Counted from the first letter of the stretch, positions 21,629 to 32,487 are shown. The stretch: DNA of 64,000 bases from Patescibacteria group bacterium (GCA_022705745.1 JAKJDW010000005.1:1-64000); one strand, 5' to 3'. Made by a program: numbers and translations. Notes: generated from the letters alone by a model not told the origin.

Positions 21629-23732
21629 AAATTACATACACAAAATAATAAAATCAAAAAATATAATTATATTTGTATTTTTAATGGTATTTTTTATTGA
21701 TTTTTCATTTTCATTTGAAATAAGTTTAAAAGATTCCATAGAAAAAATTCAAAATACGATAAAAAGAAACTCAGAAATAAGTATTGGATGAAAAGCAATA
21801 ATAGATGATATTTACAAAACATCTCTAAACAAAATACAAATCGACAATATTACCCCATTATTAATAGCTACAGACAAAACAGCAGAAAAAATAAACAAAG
21901 ACTATACTTGTACAATGAATAATCAAGAAATTATAGAAATACTATACTTTACAAATGCTTCATTTAAACATGAGCTAAAAAATAATTTAGAAGATTTTAA
22001 AAATCCAACAAAGGACCGTATTTGAATAAATTGTAACAAATTAAACACCTGCATCTACAAAGACAATCTCGCACCATGACAAGTTTTTAAAAACACGGTA
22101 TCATCCAATAAATCATGCCAAAATATTGTAGAAAACATATTTTTGACATTTTATATAGATTCGTATTATAACGGGAATATATGAGAACAGATAAGATGAA
22201 CAGACACTTTTTGGAACAATGATTTAAGTGATAGTAGCTACGATCTATTAAACGATATCTTTAAATTGGGAACCATACTTTTTCAAGATATAAAAAGCCC
22301 TGCTAAAATACTATTTTACAGTATGCCAAAAATAAACTATAACAACATATATCAAGAGCCAAAACTAAATATGAAAATTGATTGGTTTTCTCCATATAAT
22401 ATTTTTTATGGTGATGAAGGGGGAAACAACACAAATAGCGGAAATACATGAGATACATCCCAAATAAATTCATGAGACAATTTATGAAACAACTTATGAA
22501 ATAATTTACCAATCATCAACGAATGAATGCAAAATTGATGAATTTCATGAGAGATAGAAAGCTCCATAAAAAACTTCATAAATTCCGTAAATATAAACTT
22601 AAACAACCCTTCTTCATCTTTTGTTGGCAATCAATGTGTTTCTGGTTTTGAATCAGAAAAATATATGATTTCATTTTCTACAGCAGACTGAGAAAATACA
22701 CAAATAACTCCACAAGAATACTTAGAATCTGTGATTGAAGAAATTGAGGAATTAAATTGCAATAACGACAGTATTTGTCAAGATCGAGAGTCTGACTCTT
22801 GTCCTGACTGCCAAAGTTCTTCTTATGACCCAGAAGATCCGTCCAATTTTGAAGAAATCCAAGCTATTTTAGAAAATATAATAGAACAATGAGAAGAAAT
22901 ACCGGAAGATGATCCAGTACTTGGATGTGTACAAAAATGTGATCTAATGCCATGTGGAGCCACAGAATGTCCTAAACTTGTATGTTATGCCAAATGTTTC
23001 TGTCAAATATATAGTTTTGATACAGATGATCTAGATTTAACGAGCGATAACACAAACATAACATGATTAAATAAACCAATTAGATCTATCGGTTTAAGCA
23101 GTAAATTTGCAATCAAATTTTGTATAATACCTGCTATTTGATGAGAAGTACAAACTAAAACAATTTATAGCATCACTAGTATATTTTCTGAATTAAACAA
23201 TATATTAGAAAATCTAAAAAACAGTGGGAATATGTGAATAAACATAAAACCAAAAGAATTTTTGGAGCACACAAAAAAAGAATATAATTTTGCAAAACAA
23301 ATATCTTTTAATATAAATAGCGCCAAAGAACCCGTATCCTCAAATCAATCTAAAGATTGAATGAGTAAGGAGCAAATAAATCTAAATACAGACTTAATGG
23401 AACAAATTTTATGATTTTCCAAAGAATATAATACAGATAAAGAGCAAAACAAATATATTTTAATAGATGATCCATGTGAACATAAAGTCATTGTCCAAGC
23501 AAGTAATAGAGATGAAAAAGAAGCTCTTTTGGAATCTTGTAGGCAAGAATCCAATATGAATCCAACAGTAAACAACGCAAATCTAAACCCAGCTATGATA
23601 AATCAAAACATAATGTTGATAAACATAGAGTTTGATGATTTTATGGAAAAAAATCGTGATTTTTGGTATGAAACCAAACTCATGTTTGATGCATTAAAAA
23701 ACACGGCTCAAAGTTTGGAAAATAAAAAGTAA
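21609..23732 (+). CDS. Large secreted protein with Gly/Asn linker and Cys-rich centre
   Basis: 707 residues, ATG 21609 (overlaps the previous stop) to TAA. The N-terminal hydrophobic segment IIIFVFLMVFFIDFSFSF is a signal peptide or anchor. Residues ~270-310 are a low-complexity Gly/Asn/Ser linker whose glycines are mostly TGA. Around 370-460 is a Cys-rich region (CQDRESDSCPDCQSS, CVQKCDLMPCG, CYAKCFCQ). The C-terminal 250 residues have few Cys and look helical. The function is not recognised. Its layout resembles the 565-residue neighbour (signal, Cys cluster, helical tail), suggesting related roles outside the cell. Confidence 0.72.
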
Positions 23733-23870
23733 CTCAACAACAATCAAAGACAAAGATATTCTAAAACTTAGATACAAAGCTAGTGTTTTCAACAATACTG
23801 TTTGCTTGTAAATTAAATAAATTTTATTAAAATGAAATGAAGTTTTTGTTTTAATTATTTTTTTATACCC

Positions 23871-25376
23871 ATGAATGATAATTATTTTTCAGAAAAAATA
23901 ACGGTAGAGCCAAAACACAAAAGACAAAAAAAATCCGTTTCAATTTCTACTCTTATAATTTCTATAATTACCACCATAGTCTGTGTTTTTATTATAAGCA
24001 GTAAACGAGAAAACATAATTTCTCTTTTCTGATTCGACTCTCAAATACAAGAACAAAACAATGATACACAAACAAATATTGGCGACGAAATATCTTGTAC
24101 TTGAAAAATGTATGACGACTGAGATATTTTAAATTATACTCACTCTCTCGAATCTTTGGAATTTTGAAAATTAGCTTTAAAAAGTTCCAAAATAAACCTT
24201 AATAATTATAAAAACGAAGTTTACATAGAAGGAATAGTCGAAAAAATCTTTCAATGAACACCAGTTGTTTCGGTATCTACCATATATTCTTTGGATATAG
24301 AAGAATTGAATGAAAATGAAGATGAAAACGAAGAAAAGCTATTAGAAATGGACTACGAATCAAAGTTTTTACCAAACATTGGAATTTATTTAGATAACAA
24401 ATTTTTCCAAAAATATTCACTATTAAATGAATGAGAAGCTTGAATTTTAAAAATAAAAAAATCTGAAACGAACGAGATAATCAATATTAATTATTTTATA
24501 TGTTCCAATTCTGATAATAATAAAAATTGTGACAGATTTAACAATATGTTTTCAACATCTTCAACTGAGAAATTTGTAGACACTTACAATATAAATTATT
24601 ACAAACAAGCAGAAAGCCAATCTCGATTTTTTTCTAATGATTCACTATTCGGATATTTCATAAACAATACTGATGATTTTTTAACAAAAGACTTAATAAA
24701 ACATATACAAGTAATAAATAAAAAATTTATAGAAAAAAACATTTTAAATAAAGTGGACTTATTATGTCAAGATTCCGAAAAATGAATTAAAAAAATCGAG
24801 GAGAGCTCTATTGTACTCAAAGATAAAGATCTTTTGGTTAATTTGAAATGAAGTAATGAAGAAGAATCTTTTGAATGTAAATTAAAAATAGATCCTACTC
24901 TAAAAAACATGGCAGCACTCCTTGAGTTAAATTCCCTCTGAAAATTGGAAAATAAAAACACAAATGAACAAACAGACGGTAATAAAAAAGAAGTAACAGC
25001 AAACTACAATCGAGATCCCAATATCCCACAATTCCCTATAAATCTAGAAAAATCATTAAAATTTACCTCTCGTAAAGGATTTTCTTACACTTTCCCAAGT
25101 AGTAATATTGCCTATGCCGCACAAAACACACAAGAAGATTTCGGACAAATATGAGTAAATTGTTATTCAGTAATGAATGTGGTCCAATATTCTGAAAAAG
25201 AATTAGTAACCCAAAAATGAGAAGTAAAAATATATGAATGTAATATAAAAGGAGATTTTGAAGAATCCGAGAAACTAATCCACAAAAAAGAATGAGAAAA
25301 AGATTTCATAATAGAAATAGTAAACCCTGCACGAATCGCTTTTGCAAACAATATTACAATTAGTATTGAACAATAA
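23871..25376 (+). CDS. Single-pass membrane protein with large extracytoplasmic domain
   Basis: 501 residues, ATG 23871 to TAA. A short basic cytoplasmic head (KHKRQKKS) precedes a membrane segment (ISTLIISIITTIVCVFIIS), so the remaining ~450 residues should lie outside. This part contains scattered Cys and acidic stretches (ELNENEDENEEKL). No catalytic motif is visible. It is the last gene of the secreted block and converges with the membrane-protein gene at 25390, with 13 bp between the stops. Confidence 0.72.
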
Positions 25377-25389
25377 AATTATACCCCAA

Positions 25390-26262
25390 TTATTCTTCTA
25401 TTTTCACAACCTTATTATACATTTTAAACCAAAACTTCCTAAAAAAAGCTTGTATTATAGAAATCATATATATTATCAAAATAACAGTAATTACACCTAC
25501 AAGTCGTATTACCCATTTAAAACCGCGGTCGGCTAATCATGCATTTATCAAAAAGTACACCAATAGCATAGGAGCGGAGGCTATTATAAATGCTTTGAAA
25601 TAAAATAAAATATAAGTCACCAACTGCATTACTCGTCATCTTATTGTAACTCAAATATTTGTTATAGTTATTGAAATACTCTTTTTTATAGCCTCAAAAA
25701 CTCACATATTCTCTATAACTATCAAAAATTTTGCATATTGCCAAAAAATACTACTAAATAAAGCTGCCAATCACCAAACACTAACAAGTATTATAGCTAT
25801 GGTATTATCTAAAATTCATAAAGTAAACAACCTCAAAACCGTAATAGCATAAGTATAAAATCAAAACGAAAATGCTAAAGCATTTAACTCAAACATAACA
25901 AAAAAATCAGTAACTCCCTTTCATATAGCTTTTCAAATACTATTTTTTTTATCTTTCAAAAAATGTATTATTGCTGACATTCCAGTAGGATATAAAAACA
26001 CATATCATATTAAGATGATAAAAGCAATCAATATAACTAACCATACTAAATGATTAGATATTATTTCTTCTAAAAAATACTTTAAAGTACTCATTCGAGG
26101 CAATCACTTATCAAATCTATATATTAATAAATTATTAATATTATAAGAAATCAAAACTAAAGTATAAAGCAATTTTCAAAAAGATATATAAAAAACCAGT
26201 TTTATAAATTTATTGTTATTTTTTATGTAATCCTTAGATTCTCTAAGTAAACTTAATATCAT
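25390..26262 (-). CDS. Multi-pass membrane protein
   Basis: 290 residues, ATG 26262 to TAA. About six hydrophobic segments are visible (e.g. VWLVILIAFIILIGYVFLY, WVIRLVGVITVILIIYMI). Aromatic- and Ile-rich, with few charges between segments. Not recognised; no transporter signature seen. Isolated on the minus strand between two plus-strand blocks. Confidence 0.7.
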
Positions 26263-26436
26263 TTTATTTAAACTAAACTAATTAATAATGCCCCATAATA
26301 GTTCTTTTGTAAAAATATTCAAGCAATTATTAAAGAGCAATTAATTGAAAAAAAAGTAGGTATTATTTGTAAATAAGGATATTGAAAAAATTATTTATTT
26401 AGATATAAATTCAACAATTTAGAACAAGAACACATA

Positions 26437-27663
26437 ATGATTGTATTAAAAGTTATAGATAAAATTTTGGCCGAAATTATAGTCTTTTTGATAAAAATAT
26501 ATCAATTTACAATATCACCAGATAAATGATTACCATCTTTGCGACTAAAATGAAAAATTTGTTCACATCACCCTCATTGTAGTCAATACAGTATAAGTTG
26601 TCTCAAAAGATACTGATTTATTAAATGAATTCCCAAAATGACAGAAAGAGTTGTTTCTTGTACTCCATCCAAAGAAAAAATATACGACCCAGAATACTAC
26701 AAAATAGTGTTTTTTTCATGAGCACCAATATGAGTGCCATTTTTGCATGAATTACAAAAAGACAAAAGGTTTGAAATTGTATGAGTAGTGACTATGCCAG
26801 ATGCTCCTAGTGGAAGATGAATGGAAGCAAAACCAAATATAATAAAAACTGAAGCTGAAAAAATTATTGCTAATCACAAAGAAAACACAGCGAACGAATT
26901 CATCAAAACTCCTAATTCTCTTCGTTTAGATTCCAAAAAATACTCTGAAGAAGCACATAACTTCAAACTACGACTTGAAGCTAAAAACCCAGATTATTTG
27001 GTAGTAATAGCCTATGGAAAAATCATACCACAATATATTTTGGACATAGCTCAAATAGCACCAATCAATGTTCACGGATCTTTACTTCCCAAATATCGCG
27101 GAGCTAGTCCACTGCAATCAGTATTTTTAAACCAAGAAAGACAAACTGGAATTACTATAATGAAAATGGATGCAAATATGGATACTGGAAATATGATAGA
27201 TATGCTCAAGTTTGATATCGAATTTAATTGGACAGTAAAAGATTTAATAGAAAAAATTATGCAAAAATGACCTCAGTTTTTAAATAATACTTTACAAAGT
27301 TTTGGAAAGAAACAGCTTTGAGAAGTAAAACAAGATGAGAATAAAGCTACTTATTGCCAGAAAATTGAAAAAGAAGATTGAGAAATAAATCCCTACAAAG
27401 ATTCTATTCAGGAAATTTATAATAAATATAGATGATACTATATACGACCAAAAATATTTTTCCAAAATTTAAGCACTCAAAAAAGAGTAATAATTGAAAA
27501 CCTAAAGCTAGACCAAAAACTATTTGAATCAGAAAAAAATAAACCATTATTTATTGAAAACGAGTTAAACAAATGTATTTTGGACATATCTCTAAAACCA
27601 GAATGAAAAAAACTAATGGATCGACAATCATTTAAAAGCGGATATTTGAAAAACAGTAAGTAA
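26437..27663 (+). CDS. fmt: Fusion of YidD-like protein and methionyl-tRNA formyltransferase
   Basis: 408 residues without a stop, ATG 26437 to TAA. Residues 1-83 resemble YidD, the membrane-insertion efficiency factor: an N-terminal amphipathic helix, then CSHHPHCSQYSI and a conserved Cys-Thr-Pro end (VVSCTPS). From about residue 88 it is Fmt: IVFFSGAPIGVPFL, catalytic N211 and H213 in NVHGSLLP, KYRGASPLQ, and D249 in MDANMDTGNM. Fmt formylates initiator Met-tRNA. No start codon sits between the parts, so they are made as one chain. This would link initiator-tRNA formylation with membrane insertion. The C-terminal Fmt domain is present. Confidence 0.82.
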
Positions 27664-27802
27664 AAATTATATCTAAACATTATCACCAAATGTTTTTTCA
27701 CTCACTAAATTCACACCTGAATGAAATGAAAAATCACTTTGCAAAGAGATTATATGAGAACAAATTGCTTGTACAAAATATTTTAATTACTAAACTAAAT
27801 TA

Positions 27803-28681
27803 ATGAAAAAAAGATTGTTGTTTCTTACATTGGTTTTATTCATATACTGATGTAGTACTCCAATACAAAACACTACAACACAAGACATCGTGAAGCAAGA
27901 TACTAGATTGAATGAGCCAAACTATTCTATAAAGACAGAGTCTATAGCTAAAGTAGAATCTGAATTTATTGATAAATCCCAAGAAACTCCAAGTTTTGAA
28001 GAGATAGATGATATAGTTTCAGTATGCCACAACAATACAGTTAATTGTTTGATAGATTGTGATGATTGGAGTATTACAAAAAAGTCTTATATTATACCTT
28101 ATAAAAATTGATATATAGGATTTGATTATTGATGAAACTGATGATATCGGTGATATTTTTTAACATATAAGTCTTTGGATAATCCTTGTGATGAAACAAT
28201 ATCAAACACAGATGAAATGTTTATTCGACATGTAAGTTACCCAAACGATTTAGAACGATTGGATTCTCCTGAATATCCAGACAATAAGTTATATTATGCT
28301 CAATGATGATGGAGTTGAATTCCTATTGAGAAAATTGCTAAACACTTAAATTGTAAACCATGAAAACCTTTTGAACAAGACAATTCTTGTAAAAAAGAAG
28401 TTGATAGATTTATGTATAATTTGATAATTTGAAACGAAGAAAATGAATACTTCACTCAATGGATGGAAATATTTAAAAAAAATTTAGATAATAATATATT
28501 TACAACATGGTCTTTTCGATCTGAAAGGTGGGAAAATTGCAATAAAAGATTTCCATTCGAATCTCTACTCCAAGAAAATGGAAATGATAATAGAACACTT
28601 TCCAACGAAGCAAGAAAAAAATATAATAAAATACAAAATGAAAGAATTCATAAATGTTTAATTGAATATCAGCGAAAATAA
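27803..28681 (+). CDS. Putative lipoprotein
   Basis: 292 residues, ATG 27803 to TAA. Lipoprotein signal with lipobox IYGC at residues 14-17 (Cys17 would be lipidated). The mature part has paired Cys (CHNNTVNCLIDC) and a strikingly Gly/Tyr/Trp-rich patch around residues 108-122 in which glycines are TGA codons. No recognised domain. The nuclease gene starts 25 bp downstream, but a functional link is doubtful. Confidence 0.72.
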
Positions 28682-28706
28682 ACCTTTATAATCTCAAAAT
28701 ACCAAA

Positions 28707-29783
28707 ATGTCCGAATTCAAAAACCCGCTTTCTCGATCAATTTCTAAATCTACTGTTCTACATTTTTGTAAAAAAAAATATTACTTTTCTACTTATTCAA
28801 ACTATTTGAATGAAGTAGATAAATGACTATGGACCCAAGCATTATTAGCAAAAAATTTGAAAAGCGTAGATATGCGATTTGGAGAAAAAATGCACGACCT
28901 TATATCTGATTATTTGAATTTAGTGAAAACTTGAGATGATAATTTAGATAAAATAAAGAAAACAAAAGAAGATTTAATTAATCAAATGGATCAAGAGTAT
29001 AGTGTTTCCAAAAATAGAGATTATTTAAAATACGATCCAAATGTAAAATTTGGTCTAACAGAGCATTATTACGGCTACAATATTGATAATATTTATCAAA
29101 ACTGAAAAACAAAATTACTGGAAGATTTTGATAAATTTATAAAAAGCGAAATCAATAAAGAAGTGAAAGAATACTTTGAAGACAAATCCAATATTCTCTT
29201 TATTGAGGCTAAAGAAAAAGATTTTGAATCTATGAAAATTCAAATAGAAAACATACCAGAATTAATGTGAATAAATGTTTATGCACAACCAGATTTTTGA
29301 ATTATTACAACTAACAAAGATTATATAATATATGATCGAAAATATTGAAAAGTTCCAAATAAAGATAAAAGCCTAGTATCAAATCAACTAAAAATTTACG
29401 CATACAAAATATTACAAAAAATTGGAATAGAAAATGTAGATAATTTTAACATCAAAGGGTTTGAAGTTTATCTAAAAAATCTAGAAAAATTTGGTTGAAA
29501 AATAACTAAACAAGATTTGGAAGATATAGAAAAAACAATCATATCAGATACTACAATACAAAAACAGTTTTTAATAAATCAAGATGTAGAAAAAAATCAG
29601 CCACTACCAAGCGAAAACTTTCCTAGAACCAATGATTTACAAAAATGTAGTAATTGTACTTTCTACAAAGTATGTGAAGAACTAAAAAAATTCGAAAAAA
29701 CACATAAAATAGAAGAAATTAATAATATAGACGATTCTGTAAATAATGATAATGAGTATAATGAAGATGACTTCCCTTTCTAA
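28707..29783 (+). CDS. PD-(D/E)XK nuclease, Cas4/RecB-like, with likely Fe-S cluster
   Basis: 358 residues, ATG 28707 to TAA. The N-terminus SISKSTVLHFCKKKYYF matches the opening helix of RecB/Cas4-type nucleases. The active-site region has D196 in QPDFGI and D210-W211-K212 (read with CGA as Trp), matching the family's DWKTG motif. Cys21 together with C314-x2-C317-x5-C323 forms the four-Cys pattern that binds an Fe-S cluster in Cas4 and AddB. Likely a DNA end-processing nuclease. No cas genes or repeat array are present, so a CRISPR role is not supported; a repair role is more likely. Confidence 0.75.
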
Positions 29784-29819
29784 AAAGTTTCTTCAAAAAC
29801 AAAAATACCAACAATGGTA

Positions 29820-30078
29820 TTTAATTTCGCAGAATTGCGGGAGAACCCGGGACCACTCCCGCTATAACAGCGGAATTGCTCTACCGACAACCCTTATCAC
29901 AATTAACAATAAAAAGGCTTATATTTTCAAATCTTATTGATCTCAATTTAGCCGTCCCGCAGAATTGCGGGAGAACCCGAGACCACTCCCGCTATAACAG
30001 CGGGATTGCTCTACCTACAACACTATCATAATTAACAATAAAAAAATTTATATTTTTCAAATCTTATTAATTTTAATT
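29820..30078 (-). repeat. Two altered tRNA-Lys copies with palindromes in the anticodon and T arms
   Basis: Two ~130-bp units (from ~29820 and ~29950), each with a tRNA-Lys-like core on the minus strand: D-loop/stem gtcggtagagcaa (or gtaggtagagcaa), variable/T-stem gtggtc[ct]cgggttc. The anticodon arm is replaced by TCCCGCTGTTATAGCGGGA (29857-29875, 29987-30005) and the T arm is interrupted by TCCCGCAATTCTGCGGGA (29955-29972; degenerate at 29825-29842). Spacers between units (ttaacaataaaaa...) are homologous. The units cannot fold as normal tRNAs and have no tRNA 3' end. Confidence 0.8.
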
Positions 30079-30151
30079 TAGGCCAGCCGGGATTCGAACC
30101 CGGGACCACCGCCTTAAAAGGGCGTTGCTCTACCGACTGAGCTACTAGCCT
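30079..30151 (-). tRNA. tRNA-Lys (UUU)
   Basis: 73 nt on the minus strand. Acceptor aggctag/ctggcct, D arm gctc...gagc, anticodon loop cttttaa (anticodon TTT), T arm ccgggttcgaatcccgg, discriminator A, no encoded CCA. The top pair of the anticodon stem is an A-G mismatch. It is flanked on both sides by altered copies of itself. Confidence 0.88.
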
Positions 30152-30390
30152 ATGTTTCTTTCAATTCACTCAGTGACAGGACCACTCCCGCTATAACAGC
30201 GGGATTGCTCTACCGACTGAGCTACTAGCCTATGTTTCTTTCAATTCACTCAGTGACAGGACCACTCCCGCTATAACAGCGGGATTGCTCTACCGACTGA
30301 GCTACTAGCCTATGTTTCTTTCAATTCACTCAGTGACAGGACCACTCCCGCTATAACAGCGGGATTGCTCTACCGACTGAGCTACTAGCC
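30151..30390 (-). repeat. Three exact 80-bp tandem copies of the tRNA-Lys 5' half with a palindrome replacing the anticodon arm
   Basis: Units at 30151-30230, 30231-30310 and 30311-30390 look identical. Read on the minus strand, each starts like tRNA-Lys (ggctagtagctcagtcgg, then tagagcaa), then has TCCCGCTGTTATAGCGGGA where the anticodon arm should be (30186-30204, 30266-30284, 30346-30364), then gtggtcc and an unrelated 27-nt tail with the small palindrome tcactgagtga. No T arm or 3' acceptor strand is present. Confidence 0.85.
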
Positions 30391-30431
30391 TATTTCTCCT
30401 CACAAAAACGAAGATCACCATAAAGATTGAT

Positions 30432-30620
30432 TTAAATAAATCAACGCATTTTTTTATACAATTTCGAATCAACTTTAACCCTTATTTTAGTCCCATCATC
30501 TAAAACTACCCATTTATATATTAAATTTGGTTTAAATGTTCTTTTTGACGCTATCATAGAATGAGATCTTTTATTTCAAGATTTAGTTCATTTACCTGTA
30601 AAATCACATATTCTTGCCAT
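30432..30620 (-). CDS. rpmB: Ribosomal protein bL28
   Basis: 62 residues, ATG 30620 to TAA. Family pattern: CDFTGKG...GN...SHSMIASKRTF, PNL and a terminal DGTKIRVKV segment. Component of the 50S subunit. The usual second zinc-type CxxC pair is absent. It is the last gene of a minus-strand ribosomal group (uS12, uS7, two unknowns, bL19, bL25, bL28) and ends 41 bp from the palindrome-bearing tRNA repeats. Confidence 0.88.
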
Positions 30621-30650
30621 TTTTTAATTGATTGATTTATTTAAAATATA

Positions 30651-31337
30651 TTAAACACTAGTTTCTTCTGATGAAGTTTCCTCTTCTGAAGGGGAATCCT
30701 CTGTTCATTCAGCACTTACTTGTTCTGTAGCTTCTGTAGCAGCTTCTGCGGCTGCCTCTTTTGCTTCTTCTTCAGCAGCAGATTTTTTAAGATCTACTAC
30801 AGTAATTACTGGTAATTCTCAATCTTCTTCTGACACAATTCCTTCTGGAAGGACTAAATCTTTAACAAATATAACCGTATCTAAATCAGTAACATTAGAA
30901 ACATCTACAGTAATTTCTTTTACTAAATCTTTTGGTAAAGCATTTACCAACAAATAATCTTTTAAAACCTCAAAACTTGCATCTCAAGATTTTACTATAG
31001 GAGATAGGTCTTCTCAAGTCATAACTATAGCAACCTCTGCTGACACTTTCACTCATTTTTTGATTCACAAAAAATCAATATGAACAACCTGATCTCTAAC
31101 AGGATCCAGCTGAATATCTTGTATCAAAACCAATTCGTCTATTCATTCTCAGATCAAAGTAATTGGAGTACTATATCCAGTTTGTCTGTATAATTTTACA
31201 AATTCATTTCTATCACACAATATAGACACAGGTTTTTCTAAATGTTTAGAATAAACTACCGCAGGTACTTTATCTTCCCTTCTAAGTTTTTTTACATTTT
31301 TTCATACTATATTGCGAAATTCTACATTTAATTTCAT
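30651..31337 (-). CDS. rplY: Ribosomal protein bL25 (CTC/long form)
   Basis: 228 residues, ATG 31337 to TAA. The N-terminal 5S rRNA-binding domain (KLNVEFRN, LRREDKVPAVVYSK, VVHIDFLGI) is followed by the CTC beta-domain, then about 45 residues of Glu/Ala/Ser-rich acidic tail (AAAEAATEATEQVSAE). Binds 5S rRNA in the 50S subunit. Starts 40 bp after the bL19 stop; same operon. Confidence 0.9.
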
Positions 31338-31377
31338 GATTTAACTTGTTCAAAAAACTAAAAAAACATCCTTTATT

Positions 31378-32031
31378 TTATTCCTCTCAAAGTTCTTCTG
31401 ACTCTACATCTGCATCGTTAACTTCTTGATTTTCAACTTTTTCTTGAGCATTATCTCCAATTTTTTTTTCAACAATCTCTTCAACCTTTTCCTCAATAAC
31501 TTCTTCCACAGAATCGTTGAAACTTTCTTCTACTTTCTCCTTATTTTCAACAAAAACTTTAACAGTATCTTCTTCATTTTTAGTCTTCTCTTCAACAACT
31601 TTTTGTTCATTGTTTTTTTCTACTTTTGTATCTTCTTTTACTTGTCTCAAACCGTCTAATAAATCTATTCCTTTTGTTTCAGTTTTGACCAAACTTTCAA
31701 ATCTTGCATCCTTTCCAACTTTATCTCTAATATAATATAATTTGGATCTCCTAATTTTATAATTATCCAATAATATCACCTTTTCAAAATTAGGGAAAGA
31801 CAATGGATAAATCTTTTCTATAGTCATTCTAGCGACTTCCCCTCTAATAGTAAAAGTTCCGTCAAAATGATTAGGCTTTTTTACCCTGATCACTAATCCC
31901 CTAAATTTCCAAATTCTTTTAGTGTCTCATTCTCAAACATTCTCATGAATTTCCAAAAACATACCAGATTTTATCGGTAAAATAAACTTAGAATGCTTTT
32001 TTTGAATATTTTTTATTCTCTCATAATTCAT
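31378..32031 (-). CDS. rplS: Ribosomal protein bL19 with long acidic C-terminal tail
   Basis: 217 residues, ATG 32031 to TAA; the upstream part is joined through two TGA codons. Residues 1-110 carry bL19 features (KSGMFLEIHENVGEG, GTFTIRGEVARMTIEKIYPL, VILLDNYKIRRSKLYYIRD). The remaining ~105 residues are a Glu/Val/Lys-rich low-complexity tail ending in EELGEE. The usual family length is about 115, so the tail doubles the protein. bL19 lies at the 30S-50S interface. Confidence 0.88.
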
Positions 32032-32077
32032 TACCTATTTTTTATCAACTAATAAAAAAACTATATTTATTACAAAA

Positions 32078-32218
32078 CTATTTTTTACTATTAACAACTT
32101 TAGCTTTCCATTTTTTTTGTTGCTCCAACATTTTTCTAGTATCCATAATCACAACCTTTTCTACTCTACTTAGAGCTTTATTTAACTTTTTTTTACCCAT
32201 CGTTTTTAATCTTCACAT
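32078..32218 (-). CDS. Small basic protein of unknown function
   Basis: 46 residues, ATG 32218 to TAG. The start overlaps the upstream stop in the sequence TAATG, so translation is probably coupled. Lys/Arg-rich (MGRLKTMGKKKLNKALSR). Not recognised; the location inside a ribosomal-protein group suggests a ribosome- or RNA-related role, as inference only. Confidence 0.55.
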
Positions 32219-32487
32219 TACGCTACTATTTTAGAAGATAAATCATTTAATCATTTTCTATCCAAAGCTTCTTTAACCTGATTCATCGTAATTCAATATT
32301 TTTTTAATCTAGCCAAAGCTCTTTGTTTGGTGTCTTTTGTTCGTTTAGTTTTTCATCAAACAGATTCTTTTTTTAATACCAAAATGTACCGTTCAATAGC
32401 CTTCTTATATTTTTGTCTAGACTTTTTCTTTTTCCAATTTAGTCCAACCAAAAAACGTTTTATTTTTCTTCCACTCGTATCTCACAT
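32218..32487 (-). CDS. Small basic protein of unknown function between uS7 and bL19
   Basis: 89 residues, ATG 32487 to TAA. Very Lys/Arg-rich N-terminal half (LNWKKKKSRQKYKKA), then a helical segment LARLKKYGITMNQVKEAL that faintly recalls RecX-type three-helix repeats. Family not recognised. Starts 45 bp after uS7 and overlaps the 46-residue gene in TAATG. Confidence 0.6.

Noticed and set aside
28707-29783. CRISPR-associated Cas4
   Set aside because: No cas genes or repeat-spacer array nearby; only the nuclease fold and Cys pattern are shared.
30151-30390. CRISPR array
   Set aside because: The 80-bp units look identical throughout with no variable spacers, and they are tRNA-derived.
30151-30390. 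Three extra functional tRNAs with a new anticodon (e.g. a UGA-decoding tRNA)
   Set aside because: Units lack a T arm and 3' acceptor strand, U33 is missing in the loop, and two extra bases precede the stem, so they cannot be charged tRNAs.
32218-32487. bL20 or RecX
   Set aside because: Length and sequence do not match bL20, and the RecX resemblance is only one short helix.
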